The translations under genes were made by a program, and so were the position numbers. Under the pieces are notes generated by a model. That model had not been told where the DNA came from. It saw only the letters and a list, made by a program, of their open reading frames with translations, and did not search any database. Positions 6,055-13,541 of a DNA stretch of 18,973 nt are shown piece by piece (within the stretch, counting starts at the first letter, position 1; the number at the start of each line of letters is the position of its first letter). Origin of the DNA: Bacillota bacterium (GTDB lineage: Bacteria; Bacillota; Clostridia; Lachnospirales; Lachnospiraceae); assembly GCA_023423335.1 (NCBI GenBank), contig JAFAFU010000056.1:1-18973 (forward strand), read 5' to 3'.

Positions 6055-6426
6055 ATGACAAAGCTGCAAAAGGCAATCTATAATATTGTGATGAATTCCG
6101 GTGAACATCTTTCTGCGGAGCAGGTATATTGGAAGGTGAAGCAGCAGATACCTTCTGTTGCCCTGGGTACGGTATACAGAAATCTGAACCGGTTTGCGGA
6201 TGACAGACTGATACGGCGGGTAGGGCGCAGCGATGCCGCCGATTTATTTGAAGGGAATTGTACCCCCCATGACCATGCCGTTTGCGCCCGCTGCGGGCAG
6301 ATGACAGATCTTGTGGTTCCCGGGCTAAAGGTTTTTTTGGAGGCTCAGATCAGCGGGGATATTATATCCTATGATCTGACCCTGAATTATATCTGCGCCC
6401 GGTGCAGGGATACCAAGGAGGAATAA
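6055..6426 (+). CDS. Fur/PerR-family metal-dependent repressor
   Basis: A 123-residue dimeric DNA-binding repressor. The winged helix is at about 17-55 (AEQVYWKVKQ, then LGTVYRNLNRF as the recognition helix), followed by a dimerisation half with two CxxC pairs (C77/C80 and C114/C117) for structural zinc. Against B. subtilis PerR, aligned by eye, H18, H72, H74 and D85 stand at the positions of H37, H91, H93 and D104, while E66 replaces D85. The histidine/aspartate set fits peroxide-sensing PerR and the catalase downstream supports it, but the Glu change leaves Fur-type iron sensing open. About 19 N-terminal residues of the usual length are missing; GGAG 8 nt before the ATG supports this start. 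Confidence 0.85.
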   Translation: MTKLQKAIYNIVMNSGEHLSAEQVYWKVKQQIPSVALGTVYRNLNRFADDRLIRRVGRSDAADLFEGNCTPHDHAVCARCGQMTDLVVPGLKVFLEAQISGDIISYDLTLNYICARCRDTKEE

Positions 6427-6449
6427 ACTGATTGACAGGAGATAATTTA

Positions 6450-7124
6450 ATGCAAAACAATATAAAAAGAAAGCCGATGGTTTGGATTGAAACCGGATTT
6501 GATATTATTTATTTGGGAATCGTACTGATTTCCGGTATTCTGCTGATACAGTCAGCAATAGGAAGCGAGCGGTGGCTGTTTGGACTTATGGCATTGATTT
6601 TAGGTGCGGGGGATGCAGTTCATCTTCTTCCGAGAATTCATGCGATGTGGGATAGCGAAGCAAAGCCTCATGTATCGGCATTGGGGATTGGGAAACTGGC
6701 CGCTTCTGTGACGATGACGGTATTTTATGTCATCCTGTGGCATATCGGCATTGTCCGTTACCCCGGTATTATCCCCGGATACATAACGGCAGTTATCTAT
6801 GGCCTTGCAGTTATACGCATTGTTTTATGCCTGTTTCCCCAGAATGGATGGACCATAGAGAGTCCGTCACTAAAATGGGCAATATGGCGCAATATTCCTT
6901 TTTTCCTCCTGGGGATGTCCGTTATGGTGCTTTTTGCAAAGAACTCGTTTACATATGGAAATGGACTTCCATTTCTCTGGATTGCCATATTAATCAGCTT
7001 TGCCTGCTATTTTCCGGTGGTTCTGTTATCCGGCAAGAGCCGTAAGGTCGGAATGCTCATGCTTCCGAAGAGCTGCGCTTATGCTGCAATCGTACTGATG
7101 GGCTTTTCGCTGGCCGTCTCATAA
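6450..7124 (+). CDS. polytopic membrane protein, function unknown
   Basis: About 224 residues, mostly hydrophobic, with roughly six or seven membrane segments and a short basic N-terminus (IKRKPMVW). A motif GAGDAVHLLPRIHAMW after the second segment looks conserved-type, with charged residues within the membrane; I do not recognise a named family. The frame is open from a TTG at 6432, but AGGAG at 6437-6441 sits 8 nt before the ATG at 6450, which is the likely start. It lies 23 bp behind the Fur-family gene and 96 bp before catalase. Context suggests a membrane role in the redox or metal response. An uptake, haem or sensing role cannot be told apart here. Confidence 0.6.
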   Translation: MQNNIKRKPMVWIETGFDIIYLGIVLISGILLIQSAIGSERWLFGLMALILGAGDAVHLLPRIHAMWDSEAKPHVSALGIGKLAASVTMTVFYVILWHIGIVRYPGIIPGYITAVIYGLAVIRIVLCLFPQNGWTIESPSLKWAIWRNIPFFLLGMSVMVLFAKNSFTYGNGLPFLWIAILISFACYFPVVLLSGKSRKVGMLMLPKSCAYAAIVLMGFSLAVS

Positions 7125-7220
7125 AGAAACAGATATTCGTTTTTTATCCGGAAATTTTTTGCTATATGGATGGAATATCAAATAAAAACATATAAATTCA
7201 AATAATAAGGAGGTTTTTGC

Positions 7221-8729
7221 ATGGAAGAAATGAGAAAGCTTACAAATGAAGTAGGGGCTCCGATTGCCGATAATGAGAATTCGATAACGGCAGGTCCCCG
7301 TGGTCCCGTTGTTATGCAGGATGTTTGGCTGATGGAAAAAATGGCACATTTTAATCGTGAGGTGATTCCTGAGAGGCGCATGCATGCCAAGGGCTGGGGC
7401 GCATATGGCAATCTGACAGTTACCGGGGATATCTCCAGGTATACGAAGGCCAAGGTGCTGCAGCCGGGGAAAAAAACGGAGTTATTTATTCGATTTTCCA
7501 CCGTAGCGGGAGAACGGGGCGCGGCAGATGCCGAACGCGATATTCGTGGAGTAGCCTGTAAGTTTTATACCGAAGAAGGAAACTGGGATCTTGTCGGCAA
7601 TAATACCCCGACATTTTTTATCCGGGATGTACATAATTTCTCGGACTTAAACCGTGCGGTAAAGCGGGACCCGAGAACCGGTCTGCGTTCGGCACAGAAC
7701 AACTGGGATTTCTGGACCCTGCTTCCCGAAACCTTTCATCAGACCACGATCGTTATGTCAGACCGGGGTATACCGGCTACCTTCCGCCATATGCATTTTT
7801 TCGGAGAACACACCTTCTCTTTCTATAATGAAAATAATGAGCGCGTCTGGTGTAAATTCCACTTCCTTACGCAGCAGGGAATTAAAAACCTGACCGATGA
7901 GGAAGCAGAAAGGCTATGCGGGCAGGACAGGGAAAGCCATGGCAGGGACTTGTTTGAGGCCATTGAACGGGGGAACTTTCCCAGATGGACCATGTATGTT
8001 CAGATTATGACCGAGGAACAGGCAAAAAATCACTATGAAAATCCCTTTGATATCACAAAGATTTGGAGACATAAGGAATTTCCGCTGATTGAGGTCGGCG
8101 TGCTGGAATTGAACCGCAATCCGGAAAACTATTTTGCCGAGGTGGAGCAGTCTGCTTTTACTCCTGCCCATGTCGTTCCGGGGATCGGATTTTCACCCGA
8201 CAGATTTCTGCAGGGAAGACTGTTCGCCTATGGAGACGCGCAGAGATACCGTCTTGGGATCAACCATAATCAGATCCCGGTCAACCGTGCCAAATGTGAG
8301 GTAAATGATTATCACCGTGACGGCGCGATGCGCGTGGATGGTAACTACGGTGCAACTCCCGCTTATTCGCCCAACAGCGCAGGAGTTTGGTCACCCCGGC
8401 CTGATGTGGCAGAGCCGCCTCTGGAGCTGGAGGGTGCGATGTACCGGTTTGATCCGAAGGATGACCCGACTGATGACAATTTCCGGGCGGGAGGCGATCT
8501 GTACCGCTTGATGATGGAGGATAAACGCAAGCTGCTTATTGAAAATACTGCCCGTAATATCGCTCCTGTAACAGATAATATCAAGTATCGGCATGCAGTG
8601 CACTGCTTCCTTGCGGATGCGGAATACGGAGAACGAATGACTGAGGCCATGGGTCTTGACTTCTCCAGGGTTAAGGAGCTGGCTAAGCTAGATCATGCCG
8701 GGCTGGCCGAGGAGACACGGAATTCATGA
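7221..8729 (+). CDS. katA: monofunctional haem catalase
   Basis: Converts hydrogen peroxide to water and oxygen in the cytoplasm. 502 residues fits the small-subunit (clade 3) catalases. Distal-side residues are visible: H55 in ERRMHAKGWGAYG, the RFSTVAGERG block at 91-100, and N128 in NNTP. The proximal haem-iron tyrosine is Y337 in RLFAYGD, with R333 on its N-terminal side; INHNQIPVNR (347-356) completes the signature. An AAGGAGG site (7207-7213) lies 7 nt before the ATG. The Fur/PerR-family gene two genes upstream suggests peroxide or metal control. The stop overlaps the next start by 4 bp. In a presumed anaerobe this points to real exposure to oxygen or peroxide. Confidence 0.96.
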   Translation: MEEMRKLTNEVGAPIADNENSITAGPRGPVVMQDVWLMEKMAHFNREVIPERRMHAKGWGAYGNLTVTGDISRYTKAKVLQPGKKTELFIRFSTVAGERGAADAERDIRGVACKFYTEEGNWDLVGNNTPTFFIRDVHNFSDLNRAVKRDPRTGLRSAQNNWDFWTLLPETFHQTTIVMSDRGIPATFRHMHFFGEHTFSFYNENNERVWCKFHFLTQQGIKNLTDEEAERLCGQDRESHGRDLFEAIERGNFPRWTMYVQIMTEEQAKNHYENPFDITKIWRHKEFPLIEVGVLELNRNPENYFAEVEQSAFTPAHVVPGIGFSPDRFLQGRLFAYGDAQRYRLGINHNQIPVNRAKCEVNDYHRDGAMRVDGNYGATPAYSPNSAGVWSPRPDVAEPPLELEGAMYRFDPKDDPTDDNFRAGGDLYRLMMEDKRKLLIENTARNIAPVTDNIKYRHAVHCFLADAEYGERMTEAMGLDFSRVKELAKLDHAGLAEETRNS

Positions 8730-9130
8730 GATTAAAAAACCGTCTGCTGATGATATGCGGCTTTATATTGCTGGGCTTGGGTACAATCGGGATTTTTTTG
8801 CCGATACTGCCCACGACTCCCTTTGTTTTGGCAGCAGCCGGGTGTTTCTCCAGCAACCCCAGGCTTTCCGCCTGGCTTCATAAAAGCAGGTTCTTCAGCG
8901 ATTATATTACGAACTACAAAGAGCGTAACGGACTGAAAAAAAGTACGGTGGTCAAAAGCCTTGTATTTTTATGGACAATGCTGGGCATTTCTATCATAGG
9001 GATGAAAGCGTTGTGGTCCAGCATATGTCTTCCGATAATCGGTGTGGCTGTAACAGTGCACATTCTTTATATGGCCTTACCGAGGAAACGCAGATCAGAA
9101 GGCAGGGATGTCCAAAATAACAAAGATTGA
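8726..9130 (+). CDS. DUF454/YbaN-family inner-membrane protein
   Basis: 134 residues. The first segment ends in IFLPILPTTPFVLAAAGCFSSNPRL, the LP-LPTTPF-x-L-A-x-x-CF pattern typical of DUF454 (YbaN). Two more hydrophobic segments are at about 73-90 and 93-112, followed by a basic tail. Its ATG overlaps the catalase stop (ATGA), so translation is probably coupled to catalase. The family's function is not settled; its members often sit with haem or redox genes. Confidence 0.8.
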   Translation: MRLKNRLLMICGFILLGLGTIGIFLPILPTTPFVLAAAGCFSSNPRLSAWLHKSRFFSDYITNYKERNGLKKSTVVKSLVFLWTMLGISIIGMKALWSSICLPIIGVAVTVHILYMALPRKRRSEGRDVQNNKD

Positions 9131-9207
9131 CCGATGACTTAGGCAAAACCAAGAAAATGGGAACTATTATTTAAGGGGCTGTCGCATAGACAGTGATAAA
9201 AACACAA

Positions 9208-9271
9208 GAGGTGCCTTATGCTTCTCTCACACAGATTGCCGGACAGCATTATGAGAAGTATAAGGCCCCTC
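9208..9271 (+). other. large inverted repeat in spacer after DUF454 gene
   Basis: Arms 9208-9226 and 9253-9271 pair over 19 positions with two mismatches (one of them can be a G-U pair in RNA), with a 26-nt loop. A smaller hairpin CTGTC/GACAG lies just before (9180-9194), and GATACC/GGTATC follows near 9296-9321. There is no T-run, so this is not a simple terminator. A weak open frame covers it (9193-9426) but has no ribosome site. It may be a structured leader, a small RNA, or the relic of a short inverted-repeat element. Confidence 0.45.
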
Positions 9272-9365
9272 TTGCTCCGTTATTGCTATTGCGCGATACC
9301 CTTATGAGTATGCGGTATCACGAAGCGGGGGCGGAGTACAGAAGGGGAATATCCCTAGTCTTGAC

Positions 9366-9394
9366 TTTACGTGACCGGCCGGATGTGATAGAAT
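9366..9394 (+). promoter_or_regulatory. possible sigma-A promoter for HAAS-domain gene
   Basis: TTTACG at 9366-9371 and TAGAAT at 9389-9394, spaced 17 bp. The leader to the ATG at 9419 would be very short but still holds AAAGGAGG (9400-9407). Boxes are only moderately close to consensus. Confidence 0.35.
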
Positions 9395-9418
9395 GGGGCA
9401 AAGGAGGCAGACTGCAGT

Positions 9419-9907
9419 ATGAATAAGAGAGAATTCCTGGACACATTACGACAGGCCTTACAAGGAGAGGTTAGCCCCGACATCACAGAGCAGAATATCA
9501 GGTATTATGATGACTATATCAGCTCACATTCCATTCACGGTGAAGATGCTGTTCTGGAGGAATTGGGTAATCCCAGATTAATAGCAAAGACGATTATCGA
9601 ATCGGATAAAATGGCAAGGGAAAAAGGCAGATATACAAATCGTTCCGGGTATCAGGAGGATCGATATTACCAAAAAGCGGAGTATGATGACGAAGAGAAG
9701 GAGGATGATCGAAGAAACGGGCATCGAAGGAACTCGATCTTCTTTACAGGTCTCCGATGGTATCATAAGGCTGTTTTGTGGGCAGTGCTAATTGTGTTCC
9801 TATTGCTTTTATTCTTCGTAGGGCGGGTACTAATCAGCCTGTTATATGTATTTGCGGTGCCATTAATTCTGTTCGTTTTAATCATGTCCCTGTTCCGGAG
9901 ACGTTAA
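9419..9907 (+). CDS. HAAS/DUF1700-domain membrane protein
   Basis: 162 residues. The N-terminal ~65 residues are a HAAS (DUF1700-type) helical domain: MNKREFLDTLRQAL, an IRYYDDYI helix, and ELGNPRLIAKTII. A very charged linker follows (70-105, rich in D, E, R and Y), then two membrane segments (about 116-135 and 138-158) and an RRR end. Such proteins usually pair with a PadR-type regulator and act at the membrane, but none is present here. AAAGGAGG lies 11 nt before the ATG. Role unknown; the family is thought to be linked with membrane stress or anti-sigma-like functions. Confidence 0.75.
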   Translation: MNKREFLDTLRQALQGEVSPDITEQNIRYYDDYISSHSIHGEDAVLEELGNPRLIAKTIIESDKMAREKGRYTNRSGYQEDRYYQKAEYDDEEKEDDRRNGHRRNSIFFTGLRWYHKAVLWAVLIVFLLLLFFVGRVLISLLYVFAVPLILFVLIMSLFRRR

Positions 9908-9918
9908 AAATACAAAGT

Positions 9919-9953
9919 GAAACGACCGCGAGGGGGAGCCAAGCGGTCGTTTC
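9919..9953 (+). terminator. GC-rich hairpin after HAAS gene, probable terminator
   Basis: A perfect 11-bp stem (9919-9929 with 9943-9953) and a 13-nt loop, 12 nt behind the stop codon. The descending arm ends in TTTC, but no T-run follows, so efficiency is uncertain. Confidence 0.55.
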
Positions 9954-10226
9954 GATGAGGGGAGTATAAATAATTAATAAGGGGTTATATATGTGCCCGG
10001 GTCACTCCGAACACTGTTTTATTATAATACAAGTAGGTTAAATATGCAAGTGAAATTCCGTAATGAATGGAATTGTAACAAAAAATCGGAAGAATAATTT
10101 CAGTGTAATAGTATCAAATAACACCAGTTATGACTTGCACAACCAGAAATGTAAAAATATGCAATTAAATGACAGATATGAAAGATAAAATCTGGTAAAT
10201 TTATTCATAGTATTGCCTTTGATAAA

Positions 10227-10256
10227 TGAATATTTCAATTAAAAAAGCAGATAATA
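10227..10256 (+). promoter_or_regulatory. sigma-G-like (forespore) promoter
   Basis: TGAATA at 10227-10232, a 17-bp spacer, then GATAATA at 10250-10256. The -35 fits the B. subtilis sigma-G consensus TGAATA exactly and the -10 fits CATACTA at five of seven bases. Transcription would begin near 10263, 38 nt before the ATG. The remainder of the 393-base gap 9908-10300 shows only the hairpin at 9919-9953 and AT-rich sequence with no convincing gene. Confidence 0.45.
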
Positions 10257-10300
10257 AGGTCGTAATACAAATTTATATATTATTATCAGGAGGCCATTCT

Positions 10301-10618
10301 ATGAACAATAATAATTCCAGAAACAGCAGCAACAGCAATGCATCAAACGTAAGAAACAATACCAGTAACAACACCAGCAGAAATGCCAACACAAGCAACA
10401 ATACAAGCAACAACACCAGCAGAAACGCTAACACAAGCAACAATACAGGCAACACCAGCAGAAATGCCGGCACCAACAACTATACAACAGGAACAAGCCG
10501 CAATGCTTCCGGAACCAAGTGCAATGATACAACATCCAGAGACTCGTCCCGTAATACCAACTCAAGCAATACCAACAGAAACAATTTCAGGAATATGGAC
10601 GATTTAGATAACAATTAT
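10301..10618 (+). CDS. Asn/Ser/Thr/Arg-rich low-complexity repeat protein
   Basis: About 106 residues, dominated by N, S, T and R, with almost no hydrophobic residues, one cysteine and an acidic end MDDLDNNY. A 14-residue unit NTSRNANTSNNTSN stands twice in tandem (DNA 10370-10411 and 10412-10453, 39 of 42 bases alike) and a partial third copy follows; arginines are spaced regularly by TSRN or similar. The start is fixed by AGGAGG at 10288-10293, 7 nt before the ATG. The longer frame from 10226 would run over the promoter. It is a single gene with its own terminator. With a forespore-type promoter a role in the spore (DNA, coat or cortex binding) is possible, but no family is recognised. Confidence 0.7.
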
Positions 10619-10635
10619 TAATCGGTACCTTAGAG

Positions 10636-10663
10636 AATCCCCTTCGCAAGGAGGGGATTTTTT
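10636..10663 (+). terminator. rho-independent terminator of repeat-protein gene
   Basis: A 10-bp stem (10636-10645 with 10650-10659, one G-U) closed by the stable tetraloop GCAA, with six T at 10658-10663. It lies 15 nt behind the stop codon. Confidence 0.93.
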
Positions 10664-10683
10664 AGTGCTTTTTTGTCTTTTGG

Positions 10684-10713
10684 TTGAGCATTTAGGCTGC
10701 TGCTGAATATATT
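10684..10713 (+). promoter_or_regulatory. possible promoter for rhodanese gene
   Basis: TTGAGC at 10684-10689 and TATATT at 10708-10713 with an 18-bp spacer. Moderate match only. It is the only candidate seen between the terminator at 10663 and the gene at 10762. Confidence 0.35.
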
Positions 10714-10761
10714 ATATGGGGAGATATTATCCTCGAAAACGAAGGGAGTGACAGTACAGGG

Positions 10762-11070
10762 ATGTCTTTTGATACAATAAGGGCAAGTGATATTGCCAAT
10801 TATATTGGAAAACGGAATGTTGTGATTATTGATTTGAGGGACAGGGAAGAATATATTGCAGGGCATATTCCGACGGCTGTTAATATACCTTATGAATATC
10901 TTGAGGAGCAGAAAGCGAATCTTGCGCGATATAATCTCATTGTTTTCTATTGTGACAGAGGCCACATCAGCCTGATGGCAGCCAGAGATTTAATAAAGGA
11001 TAGGTATAATATAAAAAGTCTTTATGGCGGAATCCGGGCTTACCGGGGAAAGCTGGAAAGGGGCATTTGA
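10762..11070 (+). CDS. single-domain rhodanese-like sulfurtransferase
   Basis: 102 residues forming one rhodanese domain: VVIIDLRDREEYIAGHIPTAVNIP (20-43) is the conserved DxR-EEY-GHIP-A-NIP block. The active-site cysteine is C64 in FYCDRGHIS, which would carry the persulfide, and the loop ends in GG-x-RAY (89-94). Small proteins of this kind move sulfane sulfur for cofactor or thiol chemistry or for cyanide removal. The ribosome site GGGAG (10744-10748) is 13 nt from the ATG, rather far. The next gene has its own promoter, so this is probably a single unit. Confidence 0.9.
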   Translation: MSFDTIRASDIANYIGKRNVVIIDLRDREEYIAGHIPTAVNIPYEYLEEQKANLARYNLIVFYCDRGHISLMAARDLIKDRYNIKSLYGGIRAYRGKLERGI

Positions 11071-11089
11071 GTTTTATAGGAAATGTTCA

Positions 11090-11118
11090 TTGACTGGATT
11101 GAAAAAGAGCTTTACAAT
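11090..11118 (+). promoter_or_regulatory. sigma-A promoter for RlmL-type methyltransferase
   Basis: TTGACT at 11090-11095, 17-bp spacer, TACAAT at 11113-11118: each one base off consensus. Transcription would begin near 11125, 35 nt before the ATG. Confidence 0.75.
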
Positions 11119-11159
11119 AACTATGATAAAACAAATGTGAAGAATACCCGGAGGTAGGA

Positions 11160-12308
11160 ATGAACCAATTAGAATATATTTCACCATGCCATTTTGGTCT
11201 GGAATCAGTACTCAAAAAAGAGATAATGGACCTGGGATATGAAATAACGAAGGTAGAGGACGGTAAGGTAAGCTATACCGGTGACGGGAATGTGTGTGCC
11301 CGGGCAAATATGTTTCTTAGGACAACGGAACGCGTTATGATTAAGGTTGCTTCTTTTCACGCAGAATCCTTTGAGGAACTGTTTGAGAATACGAAACAGA
11401 TTTCATGGGAGGAGTATATACCGGTTGACGGCAGGTTCTGGGTTGCAAAAGCGAATTCGGTGAGCTCCAAACTGTTTAGTCCGTCCGATATTCAATCCAT
11501 CATGAAAAAAGCAATTGTGGAAAGAATGAAATCAAAATATAAGATAGATTGGTTTGAAGAAAGCGGAAGCTCCTATCCACTCAGGGTCACAATTATGAAG
11601 GATGAGGTAACGGTCAGCCTGGATACATCAGGGGAATCCCTGCACCGCAGAGGATACCGTAAATTGACCAGTAAAGCGCCTATAACGGAGACCCTGGCCG
11701 CAGCATTGATTATGCTGACCCCATGGAATAAAGACCGCATACTGGTGGACCCCTTTTGCGGCAGCGGTACTATTCCGATTGAAGCAGCTATGATCGGGGC
11801 CAGAATAGCACCGGGAAGCAACAGAAGCTTCCTGGCCGAAACCTGGAAAGGATTATTCACTGCCAAGGACTGGTCGCAGGCCAAGGATGAAGCTAAGGAC
11901 CTTAGGCGTACCGAGATTACAATGAATATCCAGGGATATGATATCGACGGCGAGATTATTAAGGCAGCGAGACAGAATGCAAGATTAGCAGGGGTTGAAC
12001 CCCTGATTCATTTTCAGCAAAAGCCCTTGAAAGAATTGAGCAACAGTAAGAAATATGGATTTATTATCACAAATCCTCCCTATGGTGAACGGCTGGAGGA
12101 CCAGAAGGTCCTGCCTGAACTGTACAGGGAGATGGGAAAAGTGTTTGGAGCCCTGGATTCCTGGTCCTATTACATTATATCGTCCTATGAGGATGCCCAG
12201 AAATATATCGGCAGAAAAGCGAATAAGAACAGAAAGATTTATAACGGGATGATTAAGACCTATTACTATCAGTATATGGGGCCGAAACCTCCCAGGACGG
12301 AGAAATAA
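11160..12308 (+). CDS. THUMP-domain rRNA methyltransferase, RlmL/YpsC type
   Basis: 382 residues. Predicted N2-guanine methyltransferase acting on 23S rRNA (the RlmL N-terminal half methylates G2445; YpsC is the Firmicute stand-alone relative). The N-terminal ~60 residues (EYISPCHFGLESVLKKEI) are the ferredoxin-like part, ~65-165 the THUMP domain, and LHRRGYRKLTSKAPITETLAAAL is typical of the family. SAM motif I is VDPFCGSGTIPIEAA (196-210), the acidic motif GYDID (259-263), and the catalytic motif TNPPYGERL (304-312). GGAGG lies 5 nt before the ATG. It differs from the methyltransferase at 3919, which has NPPW and belongs to another branch. An independent gene with its own promoter and terminator. 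Confidence 0.92.
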   Translation: MNQLEYISPCHFGLESVLKKEIMDLGYEITKVEDGKVSYTGDGNVCARANMFLRTTERVMIKVASFHAESFEELFENTKQISWEEYIPVDGRFWVAKANSVSSKLFSPSDIQSIMKKAIVERMKSKYKIDWFEESGSSYPLRVTIMKDEVTVSLDTSGESLHRRGYRKLTSKAPITETLAAALIMLTPWNKDRILVDPFCGSGTIPIEAAMIGARIAPGSNRSFLAETWKGLFTAKDWSQAKDEAKDLRRTEITMNIQGYDIDGEIIKAARQNARLAGVEPLIHFQQKPLKELSNSKKYGFIITNPPYGERLEDQKVLPELYREMGKVFGALDSWSYYIISSYEDAQKYIGRKANKNRKIYNGMIKTYYYQYMGPKPPRTEK

Positions 12309-12319
12309 TTCAACGATGA

Positions 12320-12355
12320 TAAAGGTGATGGAATGCATATCTTCCATCACCTTTT
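12320..12355 (+). terminator. bidirectional terminator between convergent genes
   Basis: A perfect 13-bp stem (12320-12332 with 12341-12353, 8-nt loop), with T continuing to 12355. It ends the methyltransferase gene and, read on the other strand, can also end the convergent hydrolase gene whose stop is at 12378-12380. Confidence 0.88.
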
Positions 12356-12377
12356 TAATGGCATTCATCTTTCAGCC

Positions 12378-13298
12378 CTATATTCTCTTTGCAATCCACT
12401 GAAGGATATCGGAATATACCTCCTCATGATTCAACTCGTTAAGTAATTCATGCCGGCATTCCGGATATAGCTTTGAGGCCACGTTGGTAAAGCCGGATTT
12501 TTTATATACATTCAGGAGCTTCTTGATCTCCTTGCCAAAGCTTCCAACCGGATCCCTTTCGCCGCTGATGACATAAATCGGGAGTTCCTTTTTCGTTTGA
12601 CGAAGCAGGCTTTTCTTCGTGGCAAAGCTGGCCAGCTTCAACAAATCGTGATAAAAAGAGGCAGTACAGGTGTAACCGCAATAAGGATCATGTATGTAAG
12701 CCCCGACAATCGTGTGACTCCGGCTTAACCAGTCGTATGCGGTTCGATCCGACAACCGTGTATATTTCTTACCGCCGGTTATAAGATTGTTTAAATAAGG
12801 AGATACATGCTTCGGACCTTTCAATTTACGGATCAAGGAGGATACCATAAGTCCGCCTGAAACCTGGAGCTTCGATGGATGGGTCGTACCCATTAGAATA
12901 ACTCCATTGTATTTATCATAGGTTTGGAGAACATTCCTGGCGATCAGGGAACCCATACTATGTCCGAGAAGAAAGAATTTACTGCACCGATTGTTCTTTT
13001 CTATGTAATCACTGATATGAATGACATCCTCAACCACAAGCTGATATCCTTTACTGGGGGCAAAAAAACCAAGTTCGCTTAATTTTTTATCCGTACCGTG
13101 TCCCCGATGATCATATAGAAAAACATCAAAGCCCTGGTCGACAAGATATCCGGTAAACATATGATAACGTTTCTGATGCTCTGCCATTCCGTGTAATATC
13201 AGAATACTCGCTCTGGGTCTCTTCTGACAACAAAAATGTGTAAGTCTAGTGATATAACCGTCTCTCTGCTTGATGGATATGTAATTGACCTCATTCAT
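12378..13298 (-). CDS. alpha/beta hydrolase, monoacylglycerol lipase/lysophospholipase type
   Basis: A 306-residue serine hydrolase without a signal peptide. The catalytic triad can be placed: S114 in the elbow GHSMGS, D249 in SGERDPVG and H283 in CRHELLNE. The oxyanion loop is LHGMAEH (35-41), and YDHRGHG (62-68) is the usual block of monoacylglycerol lipases and lysophospholipases. It is likely to split glycerol monoesters or lysophospholipids, though the real substrate is open. On the minus strand, AAGGAG lies about 10 nt before the ATG. It is divergent from the amidase gene, convergent with the methyltransferase, and alone in its transcript. No odd base use. Confidence 0.9.
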   Translation of the reverse strand: MNEVNYISIKQRDGYITRLTHFCCQKRPRASILILHGMAEHQKRYHMFTGYLVDQGFDVFLYDHRGHGTDKKLSELGFFAPSKGYQLVVEDVIHISDYIEKNNRCSKFFLLGHSMGSLIARNVLQTYDKYNGVILMGTTHPSKLQVSGGLMVSSLIRKLKGPKHVSPYLNNLITGGKKYTRLSDRTAYDWLSRSHTIVGAYIHDPYCGYTCTASFYHDLLKLASFATKKSLLRQTKKELPIYVISGERDPVGSFGKEIKKLLNVYKKSGFTNVASKLYPECRHELLNELNHEEVYSDILQWIAKRI

Positions 13299-13444
13299 AT
13301 ATCTTTATCTCCTTCTGTAACGGCAGATCTCGAAACGTAAAAGTTACTATTTTATTATATAGATATTTAGGGAAGAATGCAATAATTAAGAGAGGAAAGA
13401 ATCTACATATTTCCCTAAAATAATGTCCTGGGAACAAATAAATA

Positions 13445-13473
13445 TTGTGAATAAACAGATATTATTATATAAT
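13445..13473 (+). promoter_or_regulatory. sigma-A promoter for amidase operon
   Basis: TTGTGA at 13445-13450, 17-bp spacer, perfect TATAAT at 13468-13473. Transcription would start near 13480 and leave about 60 nt of leader before the ATG at 13542. Confidence 0.75.
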
Positions 13474-13541
13474 CTTTACTATATTATACTATTATGCAGA
13501 ACATTGCTGATTTATTTACTCTAATAACGGGAGGACATCAT

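Noticed and set aside
7125..7220. PerR box directly before catalase
   Set aside because: AT-rich, but no acceptable match to the palindrome; the better candidate is at 5621-5635.
9172..9190. Insertion-sequence end (GGGGCTGTCGC)
   Set aside because: Only one short end-like sequence, no matching second end at a fixed distance, no transposase and no target duplication. Kept only as a remark in the spacer finding.
9193..9426. 77-residue open frame before the HAAS gene
   Set aside because: GTG start without a ribosome site, overlaps hairpins, a promoter candidate and the start of the next gene, and has no recognisable domain. It cannot be fully excluded.
10201..10212. Sigma-E/K type -10 (CATAGTATT)
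   Set aside because: No matching -35 element at the right distance; the sigma-G-like pair just downstream fits better.
10273..10479. Leu/Val-rich minus-strand frame
   Set aside because: Mirror image of the Asn/Ser/Thr-rich repeats on the plus strand; no ribosome site.
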